NCBI RefSeq assembly: GCF_016583575.1
Contig: NZ_NRRG01000004.1
Location: 1 to 64,000 of the forward strand
Direction: 5' to 3'
Length of the DNA: 64,000 bases
Origin: Thiocystis violacea
Lineage (GTDB): Bacteria > Pseudomonadota > Gammaproteobacteria > Chromatiales > Chromatiaceae
Position numbers and translations under genes: made by a program
In this document: positions 1-8,597 of the stretch, piece by piece
How the letters are laid out: the number at the start of each line of letters is the position of its first letter
Numbering within the stretch: the stretch's first letter is position 1
The notes under the pieces: generated by a model
Database searches by the model: none
Told to the model about the DNA's origin: nothing
The model's input: only the letters and a program-made list of their open reading frames with translations

Positions 1-114
1 CGTGATGATGAAACGTCGCAACTTGTCACCTGCCGGGTGAGCCCTAGAATGGGCGTATTTTACCTCCATCCTCTTGTTATGTAACGGGAATTCTTGGAAG
101 ACGGTTCATTCAGT

Positions 115-864
115 TCACGGAACCAGGTGTTTGTTTTTAAAAATCGAGAGACTTATCTTAGTGCCATTCGGGCGTGGGGAGTATTTTAGAAACGGATTAA
201 CTGTATCAGCCACGCGCTTATTGATCGAGTCGGCTTTTACAACCACAATCATTAGCATGAATTCTTTAATCCAGCTTTGGAGTGCGTGCTCATCTTTCCA
301 GTACGGACCACCGAGACCAGGGGTGTCAAGCAATTCAATGTTTTTTTCTGCCATTGATTGGAACACTCCGGGATTAAGCTCGGATGTATTGAGCTTAATA
401 TGAAAATGATGAACTCCTTGCAGTGTCCCACTCTTTTTTCCGGAAACTTTGCCCTGATATTCGTCAGATGGGATTTGAACTTCAACGCCATCGTGTTTAA
501 TCTCGCGGAATTCGTGACCCTGGCGATCATCCTTGAATCCAACTAGAGTGCACATCGCCGTGACAATACTTTCGCCTGTAGGTAGAAGCTCTTTGATTTT
601 CTGGGGGAAGAGCATAGCATTTACAAGGCTAGATTTGCCGTGAGAATAGTGGCCGACGACGCCGACATATATTGGGCTATTAATTGCCAGGTCACAGTCT
701 TCTGCTGCGCGCTTGACGTCTTGCTTGAAATCATCGAACCTTTCTTCAAATTTGTCGAAGCGACCAGTTTCAGTGAAGGATTTCAGATAATCTTTAATGC
801 TTGCGCGCGCTACTTCATCGGCAATGTTACTAATCGCATCGTTGAGTTTCTGATATTCTTTCAT
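115..864 (-). CDS. Dynamin-like GTPase, N-terminal part only
   Basis: A 249-residue product with a P-loop GTPase core: the G1 motif GHYSHGKSS lies at residues 71-79 and the G3 motif DTPGLGG at 180-186. This arrangement after a helical N-terminus (about 1-65) fits bacterial dynamin-like or YfjP/LeoA-type GTPases, which hydrolyse GTP and often act at membranes. Family members usually exceed 500 residues, so the C-terminal stalk is missing. The reading frame ends soon after a T5A5 run (134-143 on the plus strand); shifting frame there gives FKTNTW, which resembles a G4 motif, but that frame also stops near 59. The gene therefore looks frameshifted and truncated. The start ATG at 864 is the only one giving the full N-terminus. 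Function in this strain is doubtful. Confidence 0.6.
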   Translation of the reverse strand: MKEYQKLNDAISNIADEVARASIKDYLKSFTETGRFDKFEERFDDFKQDVKRAAEDCDLAINSPIYVGVVGHYSHGKSSLVNAMLFPQKIKELLPTGESIVTAMCTLVGFKDDRQGHEFREIKHDGVEVQIPSDEYQGKVSGKKSGTLQGVHHFHIKLNTSELNPGVFQSMAEKNIELLDTPGLGGPYWKDEHALQSWIKEFMLMIVVVKADSINKRVADTVNPFLKYSPRPNGTKISLSIFKNKHLVP

Positions 865-904
865 TCGGACTCCATGAATAATAATGTTTAATTGCGTCAG
901 TTAC

Positions 905-1553
905 ATTTCGGGGGAATGACGGCTACACATCAGCCGCTTCCAGCACCTCCAGCACCCGTGCGTCGGCGTCATACGCCTTGTCCGCAAGTAACGCGTCCGC
1001 CTCAAGCCCCGGCAACAACTGGTCGGCGCCCACCAGGTCCGACGCCTGTCCGCCGCTCAGAAAAAAGCCCGTTGGGTTGCCTAACGCGTCTGTCAAGGCA
1101 TGGATTTTCGTGCTCAAGCCGCCTTTGCTGCGTCCAATGGATTGATCGTCATCGTTTTTTTTAGCGCACCGGCACTGTATTGATGGGCTCGCACGATGGT
1201 GCTGTCGAGCCTGGCGTACTCATTATCGGCATCCTCCGTCAAGGCTTCGAATACCCGCTCCCAAACCCCGGTGCGCGCCCAACGCGTGAAGCGGGTGTGC
1301 ACCACGCGGAAATCGCCAAAGTGTTCCGGCAGGTCACGCCACGGGATCCCAGCCCGGTAGCGGTAGATAATCGCCTCGACAAACAAGCGGTTATCCTTTG
1401 CCGTCACCCCAACGGAACCGGGGCGACCGGGCAGGAGATCTTTAATGCGATCCCATTGATCGTCACGCAGGGCGTAGCGGCGCTGTGTCATCACGGTCGT
1501 TCGACAGTGACGGATGGCTATAATCCCACACAAGTAAAATTGATGACACGCCC
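905..1553 (-). mobile_element. IS5-family (IS427-like) insertion sequence, 3'-truncated remnant
   Basis: The 5' end, read on the minus strand, begins at about 1553 with GGGCGTGTCATCAATTTTA, a sequence typical of IS5-group terminal repeats, and is flanked by CTAG, a favoured IS5 target. The transposase follows, but recognisable sequence stops near 905, right after an IPPK-type motif. The distal third of the transposase and the other terminal repeat are missing, so the copy cannot move by itself. Confidence 0.7.
923..1491 (-). pseudogene. IS5-family DDE transposase, two-frame and broken
   Basis: The first frame starts at ATG 1491 (MTQRRYALRDDQW) and carries the helix-turn-helix-like N-terminus and first catalytic Asp (LDSTIVRAHQ). 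It ends at 1114. The second frame (to 923) carries KIHALTDALGNP and the second Asp region (LLADKAYDAD). The frames meet at a run of eight A on the coding strand (plus-strand T8 at 1155-1162), the usual slippage site for making the fused IS427-type protein. After AADV a one-base shift brings the normal VAVIPPK back in another frame for a few residues, then a stop. The catalytic Glu region (LIENFF in relatives) is absent, so the enzyme is dead. Confidence 0.75.
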
Positions 1554-1930
1554 TAGTTAACGGCATGGCCCCTGATGATATTGCCATCAGATTGATTCCA
1601 AAGAGTTGTGGGGATTCCCAAGACTCTGGTGGGAGAGTTTTCGAGGGATTTGCCCATTCGGGTACAATCCCCACCGAAACCCCATGATCCCAAGCCACTG
1701 CTGCGCTCAACGTTTTCAAAACCGCAAAACTTCAGCCCTTAGAAACAGACCACGTTTTCTCCTGAAGCAACTCTAGGCTTGAACCTGTTTGGCATAAATG
1801 GTCGGGGTGAGAAGCTAACCCCCAACGCAACGCATACCATCTGCCGGGCGCGAGCTTACCCCGTAGCCCACAGAAGCTATATTTACCACTGGCCGTGCTC
1901 GAAATCCGTGATGCATCTTCCAGTTACAGG

Positions 1931-1968
1931 CCGTGGACACCGATCGAATAATGGCTCGGTGTCCACGG
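1931..1968. repeat. Perfect 13-bp inverted repeat (hairpin 1)
   Basis: Arms 1931-1943 (CCGTGGACACCGA) and 1956-1968 pair perfectly around a 12-nt loop. The GGACACCGA core occurs again at 2006-2014, just after hairpin 2, so the two structures belong to one repeat family. There is no T-run, so it is not an obvious intrinsic terminator. Confidence 0.6.
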
Positions 1969-1973
1969 CATAG

Positions 1974-2009
1974 GTCCGTCGCGAAGTCCCACCGAGCCAC
2001 GCGACGGAC
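1974..2009. repeat. Perfect 10-bp inverted repeat (hairpin 2)
   Basis: Arms 1974-1983 (GTCCGTCGCG) and 2000-2009 (CGCGACGGAC) pair perfectly around a 16-nt loop, five bases after hairpin 1. The arrangement resembles a paired palindromic extragenic element or the end of a mobile element. Confidence 0.55.
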
Positions 2010-2211
2010 ACCGAGCAAAGCGTCCTTTCGAAAGCTCAGGCGCCTCAAGCTTCTTCCCCCTTCAGCCCCCATTCCGCCATCAGCCGCTTGAGGAACGGCT
2101 CCGGCGTCAGCGTCTCCCCCAGCCGCACCCGCAGCCGACAGACCGTGGCGAAAGGGTTGAACGGCTGTCCTCGCTCACTCCGTTCGGCAGTATCCAATCA
2201 GTACAGCACGA

Positions 2212-2528
2212 TCATGCGACACCCCTTGTCGTACCCTGTCGAGCATGAGGCCAAGCATCAGGATCGGATCGAGCGTCTGCGACAACTGGAGCCGTGGCGG
2301 CCCTTGGGCGTGCCCGAGGAGTGCGGCCCGAGCGCGCCCGACCTGCTCGCGCGATTGGAAGAAGTCTACGAATCGGTGAATGACGCGGCGTGTCGGCGCG
2401 CCTTGCCGCGCGATCCGCAGGAACTGGTGCCACAGGGGCGGATCGCGGTGGTCAATCCCGGCGCCAAGCCGTTGCGTTATCGCCGGTCACGGATGGACGA
2501 GGCGGATGACGAGGATCCGGCGATCTGA
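2212..2528 (+). CDS. Unrecognised ORF, probably fragment of a broken gene
   Basis: This 105-residue frame (MRHPLSYPVEHEAKHQDR…) reads like real protein, with HEAKHQDRIERLRQL and VVNPGAKPLRYRR segments, but I do not recognise the family. A second plausible stretch (IRRLAAEELPPPRLDRLWR, from about 2544) continues in a different frame up to a stop near 2708, which suggests a frameshift. No convincing ribosome binding site precedes the ATG. Treat it as a remnant. Confidence 0.3.
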
Positions 2529-3299
2529 CCGTGAACGCTGGAGCCGATCCGCCGCCTGGCGGCCGAGGAGCTGCCGCCCCCTCGGCTCGATCGGCTGTGG
2601 CGCTTGCGGCTCACCGACCCCGAAGCCCCGCGGCTCGACGAGTCGCGGCGGCGGGTCGTCTCGGATACCTTCCGCCTACAGCCGGCGGATCTCTTCCAGG
2701 GGTGCTGAGCGGGGAGATCCAGTCGTTCACCCGGCGCTGTGCGCCGCGGATCCTCCAGGCCAAGCCCTCGGGCGAGCGCGCTGAGGTCACGCGGCATCCG
2801 TGGTCGCTGGGGCAACCTGGCCCCATGGCCTATCTGATCGCACTCAAGCAGGACGACGCCGCGCCGCTGCGTTTCCAGGCCCGGCACCGGAGGGTGCGCT
2901 CCGAGTCCCGGCCCGAGACGCCGACGCTCGCGGCGGACGGGTTCGACCTGGATGTGGCGGCCCCGCCGAACCTGCATTGGATCGTCGCGGCACGGACGCG
3001 CAAGGCGGCGGCGCTCTATCGCCAGGACCACAGGGCCGTTGTGGTTCGCTCGGCGGTCACTCGATTTCGAACCGCAAGGGTGTGGTTGTGGATAGGACCA
3101 GGCGGTCGTCTTGTCCCTGCGCCATGACGGCGGCTGGGGCGAATCCTCCACCGACCCGCAGCGACGGCCTCCAGCCTCTCGACGAGCCTCCGTCCTGCCG
3201 CTCGGTGATCGCGATGAGCGAGAGCCACCCGATCCGCTGACGCTGGCCCTAGCCGCCGATCCGCGCGGGCGGCGTCGGCGCGGCGAGAGCCCGTTGCCG
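2529..3299. other. Decayed GC-rich region without a supportable gene
   Basis: Overlapping frames on both strands reach 200 residues, as expected for GC-rich DNA. Short protein-like stretches occur in at least two plus frames (for example RVVSDTFRLQPADLFQGC ending near 2708). None shows a known motif or a complete gene. It is best read as a decayed coding region continuing from the ORF at 2212. Confidence 0.35.
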
Positions 3300-4358
3300 T
3301 CAGACCTCGACGACCACCTTGCCGGTGGTCCGGCCGCCCTGGAGCGCGCGCATCGCTTGCGGAACCGCTTCGAACGGAAAGCGGGCGCCGATGTGCGAGG
3401 GCGCGGGACTGAGGGCGAGCGCGGCCGCCGCCGCCGCGGGCAGGCGATCGGCGCGCTCGAAGAGCCAGATGAGGTTGAATCCCAGCACGCTGCGGTTCTG
3501 GTCGATGAGCTTCATTGGGTCGAGCCGGGGGCGGCGCAGGTATTGCCAGGCGAGTCGCATCCAGTTCGTGCGGGCGCCGCTCGGCATGAAGTCGGCCGCG
3601 CCATAGAGCACATGGCGCCCCTCCGGGGCGAGCCGCGTGAGCGAGGGGAGGAAGAACGGACCCGCGAGCGCGTCGAACACGAGATCGAAGCGCGCCGCGC
3701 CGACGGCGGCGAGTGCCGCATCGAGCTGCGCCCCAAACCGCGAGGGCTCGCGCACCACGACCTGGGCACGGGCCAGACCGCGCGCTTCGAGCAGCGGGAG
3801 CTTGTCGCCGTGTCCGACGGTGCCGATCACCCTGGCGCCGGTCGCCTGCGCCATCGCCAGCGCGCGCAGTCCCACCCCGCCTGCGGCCGAGTGGATCAGC
3901 ACCACCTGGCCGTGCGCGAGCGCACCGAGGTGGATCAAGCCGTACCAGGCGGTCAGCGCCGGCACCAGGTACGCCGCCCCGTCCGCCATCGTCCAGCGCG
4001 GCGGCAGCGGCACGAGGTAGCGCGTATCGACGTTCAGCGCCGTCGCGTATCCACCGAAACGCGTGAGCACCATCACGCGATCGCCGGGCGCGACGGCGGT
4101 TCCGGCCGCCTCACTGCCCGCGCGCGACGGCCCCAGCGCCTCGACCACGCCGGCGCACTCGAGCCCGGGGATGAAGGCGCCCGACGGCGTGGCGGAGTAG
4201 AGCCCCAGGCCGGCGAAGATGTCCGCGAAGTTCAGACCGATCGCCTCCACCCGCACCCGGGCCTCGCCGGCGCCAGGCGGCGGCAGGTCCTCGGTGACCA
4301 GCGCCAGCCGGTCGAGCGATCCCGCCGATGGAAGCTTCCAGGCGCGGCGCGTTGTCAT
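3300..4358 (-). CDS. Zinc-independent MDR oxidoreductase (quinone oxidoreductase / VAT-1-like)
   Basis: A 352-residue medium-chain dehydrogenase/reductase. The N-terminal GroES-like fold covers about 15-120 (GLNFADIFAGLGLY, IPGLECAGVV, GDRVM) and the Rossmann fold about 125-270, with the nucleotide-binding SAAGGVG at 157-163. Cys/His ligands for zinc are absent, so it belongs to the quinone oxidoreductase-like branch; the FxxGxxxYSATPSG and NRSVLGFNLIWL segments resemble the VAT-1/synaptic-vesicle-type subgroup. It would reduce a carbonyl or quinone substrate with NADPH in the cytoplasm; the substrate cannot be told. It stands alone between decayed regions, so it may be accessory. ATG 4358 is the first in-frame start. 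Confidence 0.8.
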   Translation of the reverse strand: MTTRRAWKLPSAGSLDRLALVTEDLPPPGAGEARVRVEAIGLNFADIFAGLGLYSATPSGAFIPGLECAGVVEALGPSRAGSEAAGTAVAPGDRVMVLTRFGGYATALNVDTRYLVPLPPRWTMADGAAYLVPALTAWYGLIHLGALAHGQVVLIHSAAGGVGLRALAMAQATGARVIGTVGHGDKLPLLEARGLARAQVVVREPSRFGAQLDAALAAVGAARFDLVFDALAGPFFLPSLTRLAPEGRHVLYGAADFMPSGARTNWMRLAWQYLRRPRLDPMKLIDQNRSVLGFNLIWLFERADRLPAAAAAALALSPAPSHIGARFPFEAVPQAMRALQGGRTTGKVVVEV

Positions 4359-5092
4359 CGGTCGCGCTCGGCTCGCCGTCGACGATGCGCGCGGCGGCCG
4401 TGTTGGCTGACCGACGGCGTGCGTCGTCCGCGCCCCTCGGAAGCCGGGGCCGAGCGGGTTTCCGCACCGTCGGCAGACGCCTTTGTTTCAAGACACTTGG
4501 TCATCGCTCGCCTCTCGTGAGCCGGCCGCCCATGGCGCGACCGGGGATTCGTCGCCCCCGTCCGTTTGAGAAGGGGCTAGCCTAAACGGCTGAAAGCTCA
4601 CCACCTATCAGTTCGCGCGACCTGAGGAAAATCGGGCTGATTCGGGGAAGTCTGGCATCGACAGATCAGTCGCTTAGAAGCTCTAAACCAGTCCCGCCAA
4701 CTGTGTATTTCGTAACTGATAGGTGATGAGCGGCTGAAAGTAACAATCCCCGCAAGCCGGGATATTCTGATCGCTGCCAATCAAAAGGGCTGGATTGTGA
4801 TCGCCGGCCAAACTCTTGAGCGTTCTCGCGCCATTCAAGCGCCGCGATCGCTTCGAGTCAGGCCGCCGCCTCATTATGAACATCCCGACAAGGGGAGGCT
4901 CGAATCAAAGCCAACCGTTCCAGAACAGACTCACGCACCTGTCAAACGGGTACTGTCTCCCCCGTCAGAGCCGGGGGTTGTCGCTGGGTAACAATCGTTG
5001 AGCGTCATCGTATCCGCGTTTCGTGCGACGCCACTCACAACAAACGCCAGCGATCACCGCCGGTTGACGTGGTTTCGAACGCGCTCGCCTCC
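4359..5092. other. Intergenic region with imperfect inverted repeat
   Basis: No supportable gene. A minus-strand frame at 4111-4491 only shadows the oxidoreductase gene. The sequence holds one inverted repeat (4597-4613 / 4714-4730). Confidence 0.5.
4597..4730. repeat. Inverted repeat with 17-bp arms, 16 of 17 matching
   Basis: CTCACCACCTATCAGTT at 4597-4613 is matched in reverse complement by AACTGATAGGTGATGAG at 4714-4730, with a 100-bp interval. Both arms are also bordered by CGGCTGAAAG in direct orientation (4587-4596 and 4731-4740). This looks like a small non-autonomous element or the scar of one. Confidence 0.5.
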
Positions 5093-6180
5093 TCAATTGA
5101 TGTCGAGATCGTCATCCGCGTTTGGGGCTAAACACGGGTCGGATTGGTTGCGATTCGTGTGCGACGCCTCGTCCGAACGCTCGTGAGCGATCCCGCCCTT
5201 GGCCCGAAGAGACCCTCCATCCCCGAAGAGGCCCATATCAGGCGGGTGGGCCATATGGCCACTATCCAGGGCCTCTTGGGCCTCTTCGCGAGGCCACTCC
5301 CAGCGCCATCCCCCGGAGCATCCACTGTTCGTTGGCTTGATGCCCAGTCGTTCCCGCGCTGTCCGGAGCGCCTTCTCGCTGATCCCGGCTTCGCGCGCCT
5401 CCCGTTGAACATCCTTGGCCTTGGCCGCTCCAGTGCGGAGATCGTCGGCGAGCCAATCCATGGCTTCGCGCGTGGCGGTCCGCTCCTCGGGCCGCTCGGT
5501 CAGCTCCAAGCGGCCGAGCCGATCGCGGGCGCGGCCTTCCAGCGTCTGTCCCCACAGGATCCGTGTCGTCTCGATCCCGGCCTCGATCTCGCAGACCTCG
5601 AGGTCATAGGAGAATTCACCCGTATCGGGGCCGATGTTGGACTTGCCCCGGGCGATCAGCCGTCCGCCGCCTTCGCTCTCCGGCAAGCGGGCCGTCACCA
5701 GAACGATACGCGCCAGGGCGCCGAAGGCGAGCGAGCCGGTGACACGTTCCACCCGTTCGCGACCAGCCGATTCCTTGCTGAAAGGCGAGATCCCCAGCAC
5801 CGCGCCGCCGCGCACCATCGCCAAATCGACCAAGGGCTGGAGTCCGCGTCGGACCTCGGCATTCTTGTGCGAGTCCCCGCCCACGGCCGAGACGATCGGA
5901 TCCAGGATCAGCAGGGCCGGGGGTGTGTTCAGGGTGGCGATGCGCTCATCAAGGGCGAGGGTAGCGCGGGCCGGATCGAAGGTCCCGGAGCCTGGCGCGT
6001 TGACATCGCTCGCCGTCTTGAGGCCGATGCGAGGGAACTCGGCGCTGGCGCCATCAGGCGCGGCACCAGAGTGTCGGCGGGGTCCACTTCACCCGCCCAG
6101 AGAACGACGTGCCCGGTCGGTGTGTGCTCGCGGACGGCCAGAGCGGCGATCCGCGCGATGGTGACCAGGGTATGACGGTT
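5093..6180 (-). pseudogene. Replication-type AAA (RepA/AAA_25) ATPase, frameshifted
   Basis: The C-terminal frame runs from about 6050 to the stop at 5093 and contains LLILDPIVSAVGGDSHKN (Walker B-like), LGISPFSKESAGRERVERV and SLAFGALARIVLVTARL, as in RecA-fold ATPases encoded by plasmids and integrative elements. The upstream part, TGHVVLWAGEVDPADTLVPRLMA, lies in another frame; they join with a one-base change near 6046-6052. No intact Walker A region could be read further upstream, so the N-terminus is degenerate. In relatives the protein is a hexameric helicase or loader for element replication. Here it is a remnant of an older mobile element; an apparent origin lies directly upstream at 6273-6374. 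Confidence 0.65.
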
Positions 6181-6272
6181 TGCCGTCGAGATCAGTAGGG
6201 CAGTCGTTGGTGCCGCTCAAGCGAATGTCCTCGACCACTCTCACCCGCGCATGATGCGTCGTTGCGTCGCCA

Positions 6273-6374
6273 GTTCCCACTTGTGTTCCCATATAGGAGC
6301 AACAGGAGGTGCCTTCTGCGCGAATATAAGAATATCTAAATCAGTAATTTAGATATATGTTCCCACTGTTCCCA
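6273..6374. promoter_or_regulatory. Candidate replication origin: iterons around an AT-rich palindrome
   Basis: Four copies of GTTCCCA occur at 6273-6279, 6285-6291, 6359-6365 and 6368-6374. Between the pairs lies an AT-rich stretch with a perfect 10-bp inverted repeat (ATATCTAAAT at 6332-6341, its complement at 6347-6356, 5-nt loop). Repeats beside an easily melted palindrome, directly upstream of a replication-type ATPase pseudogene, match the layout of an iteron origin. This is inference; the same block could be an operator region. Confidence 0.4.
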
Positions 6375-6460
6375 GATCCTGGAAGGGTACCCCTGTAGGT
6401 TGTCAAGCGACACGAACAATTGCCCCCCTGGCGACATGAAGAATTGCCCCCCGGGGTTGC

Positions 6461-7252
6461 TCACTGAGTGGATGAAATTGGCGTTGGAGCCGCATCTTTT
6501 TGCAGCCGTCCGCTGCGGCGCTTCTCGCGCAGTCGGTAGCTGTCGCCGCGGATGGTGATGACCTGACTGTGGTGGAGTAGGCGATCGAGGATCGCCGTCG
6601 CGGCGACGGCATCGCCGAAGACCTGGCCCCATTCGCCCACGGGGCGGTTACTGGTGATCAGCACGCTGGCGCGCTCATAGCGCCGCGAGACGAGTTGGAA
6701 GAACAGGTGAGCGGCGGCCGGCTCCAAGGGCAGATAGCCCAGTTCGTCGATGATCAGCCGTTTCGGCTTGGCCAGTTGCATAAGCTTGTCCTCCAGGTGA
6801 GCGTCGCTGTGGGCCTTGGTCAGGCCGGCCATCAGGGCGGCGGCGGAGGTGAAGAGCACGGTGTAGCCGCGTTCAACGACCTCACGCCCGAGGGCCATGG
6901 CTAGATGCGTCTTGCCGACACCTGGTGGACCGAGGAGCAACAGCGCCTGGGCGTGCCCGACCCAGCGGGCGGTGGCCAGGTCGCGCACCTGGGCGGGGTC
7001 GATGGAGGGCTGGGCCTCGAAATCGAAGTTGGCCAGGGGGCGCACGCAGGGAAAGCGGGCGAGCTTCAGGCCCATCTGGATGCGGCGGGAATCGCGCCGG
7101 GCGACTTCCCGCTCGGCCAGCAACAGCAGGGCCTCACGCAAATTGAGTTGGGCGCGGCTGGCCTCGTCGAGCAGGCTGTCGAGTTGATCGCGCACGGCGG
7201 TCAGGCGCCGTTGGGTCAGCAGGGCGGTCAGGCGGTCGCTGGCGTCCATCAC
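6461..7252 (-). CDS. istB: IS21-family helper ATPase IstB
   Basis: A 263-residue AAA+ protein of normal IstB length. The Walker A motif GPPGVGKTH is at 108-116 and the Walker B region LIIDELGYLP at 165-174; SNRPVGEW corresponds to the sensor region. IstB assembles on target DNA and activates the IstA transposase. It is translated after istA with an ATGA-type overlap (7249-7252). The gene reads through to the inner left terminal repeat, which matches the family layout. Confidence 0.92.
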   Translation of the reverse strand: MMDASDRLTALLTQRRLTAVRDQLDSLLDEASRAQLNLREALLLLAEREVARRDSRRIQMGLKLARFPCVRPLANFDFEAQPSIDPAQVRDLATARWVGHAQALLLLGPPGVGKTHLAMALGREVVERGYTVLFTSAAALMAGLTKAHSDAHLEDKLMQLAKPKRLIIDELGYLPLEPAAAHLFFQLVSRRYERASVLITSNRPVGEWGQVFGDAVAATAILDRLLHHSQVITIRGDSYRLREKRRSGRLQKDAAPTPISSTQ

Positions 7253-8463
7253 CAGCCTCCCCCGACCAGGGCGTCATACTCCGCCAGCGGGCGCAGGAGG
7301 GCGTTGGCGGACGGCGGTTCGCTCGGCGGCGTGCACCCCGCCCCCAGCCGGTGGGTCCGGTCGATCTGGCGCCCGCGCCGGCCGGCGAGTTCGTCATGCG
7401 CGGCGACCTCCTGACCGCCATGGCGAATCTGTACCTGCCCGGCACTGACCAGTACGCGGACTGACTCCCCGATCAACCGCCAGGGGACACTGTAGGCATT
7501 GGTGTCGAGTTCGATGCAGGCCTCGGCATTGACCCGGCGTACCAGCTCGCGCACGCTCTGGAAGGGAACAAGCCCCGCCAACGGGCGCAGGTGCGGCTGT
7601 TCCAGGGCAAACCGCTCGCGGGGCGGCTCGCCGGTGGTGCCATGACGGCGCACATCAGCCACCTCGCGCTGCCAGCGCGCCAAGTGCCCCTCCAGGTCCG
7701 CCCAACTGGCGAAGGCGTGCCCGGCAATGGCGTTCTTCTTGACGTAGCCGACGCCGTTCTCGGTCTTGCCCTTGGTACGGGCGCGAAACGGCGCGCAGGC
7801 CCGCGCCTCGACCTCCCAGTGGCGGCAGAACGCCGCAAAACGGGCATTGAAGTGCACCTGCCGGGTCGCCAGGTCATCGCTCTCCACCAGTGCCTTGGCG
7901 TTGTCGATCAGCAGGGTACGCACCCGCCCGCCGAAGTGGGCGAAGGCCGCCTCGATCCCGCTGAACCACGCGCTTTGCCGTTCGTGGCGCAACGCGCAGA
8001 CGAAACCGCGGCGCGAATACCCCAGCGTCGCCACGAACAGAAACACGCGCGTGGACTCGCCCGCGATCATCACCCGCACCGACCCGAAGTCGATCGGCAT
8101 TTGTTCGCCGGGGGCGGTCTCAAAGCGCACCGTCGCCCGCTGGCTCGCCTCCAGCTCCTGCCGATACCCCCGGCAGGCCCGTTCGACCGTGCGCACATGG
8201 ACCGCGACTCCCCGTTCACGCGCCAACAGTTGGCGCACCACGTCGCAATGGCCCCGATGCCGTAGGAACGGCTCGCGTAGCCAGGTCTCCTGGCCAGCCA
8301 GCGCACCGCGCCGACGCGGCGCACGATACGCCACCGCGCCGCCCGCCTTCAGATACCGCCGCACCGTGTTGCGGGCCATCCCCAGGGCCTTGGCGATGCG
8401 TTTCGCCCCCCACCCTGATTGCCCCAGCCGCACAATCGCCGTCACCGCTTCTGGCTCCAACAT
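7249..8463 (-). CDS. istA: IS21-family transposase IstA
   Basis: 404 residues from ATG 8463 (MLEPEAVTAIVRLGQSG), preceded inside the IS by the outer repeats; longer in-frame starts lie outside the element and are rejected. The N-terminal helix-turn-helix is at about 15-40 (WGAKRIAKALGMARNTVRRYL). The DDE catalytic residues are visible: D125 (MPIDFGSV), D187 (LLIDNAKA) and E235 (KGKTENGV). A C-terminal beta-barrel and tail follow. It cuts and joins the terminal repeats, working with IstB, whose gene overlaps by 4 bp. Confidence 0.92.
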   Translation of the reverse strand: MLEPEAVTAIVRLGQSGWGAKRIAKALGMARNTVRRYLKAGGAVAYRAPRRRGALAGQETWLREPFLRHRGHCDVVRQLLARERGVAVHVRTVERACRGYRQELEASQRATVRFETAPGEQMPIDFGSVRVMIAGESTRVFLFVATLGYSRRGFVCALRHERQSAWFSGIEAAFAHFGGRVRTLLIDNAKALVESDDLATRQVHFNARFAAFCRHWEVEARACAPFRARTKGKTENGVGYVKKNAIAGHAFASWADLEGHLARWQREVADVRRHGTTGEPPRERFALEQPHLRPLAGLVPFQSVRELVRRVNAEACIELDTNAYSVPWRLIGESVRVLVSAGQVQIRHGGQEVAAHDELAGRRGRQIDRTHRLGAGCTPPSEPPSANALLRPLAEYDALVGGGW

Positions 8464-8597
8464 CTCCCGTGCTCCGACCGATAAAGGACGCACAGGATTG
8501 AGCGCGAAAAACTGACTGTCCAAGTTGACCTCCTGAAGAAGACAGGGGGGGCAATTCTTCGTGTCGTCAGGGGGGCAATTTAAGGTGTCGCCTGACA

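Larger units (their letters stand above)
1554..2211. other. Region without recognisable gene; contains two hairpins
   Basis: No open frame here shows family features. A short minus-strand frame ending near 2050 (…TPEPFLKRLMAEWGLKGEEA) looks like the C-terminal tail of some protein, but I could not assign it. Two strong inverted repeats lie at 1931-2009. Confidence 0.4.
6401..8597 (-). mobile_element. Complete IS21-family insertion sequence
   Basis: Ends start TGTCA(A/G)GCGACAC and carry the nested repeats AATTGCCCCCCTG and GAAGAATTGCCCCCC at both termini, as in IS21 elements. The element is 2,197 bp and is bordered by 5-bp direct repeats TAGGT (6396-6400 and 8598-8602), a target duplication. 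It contains istA and istB with a 4-bp overlap and no frame damage, so it looks recent and functional. Confidence 0.9.

Noticed and set aside
3111-4520. 469-residue plus-strand ORF
   Set aside because: Arg-rich shadow of the oxidoreductase on the minus strand.
5144-6175. 343-residue plus-strand ORF over the AAA ATPase
   Set aside because: It has no family pattern; the minus frames match ATPase motifs.
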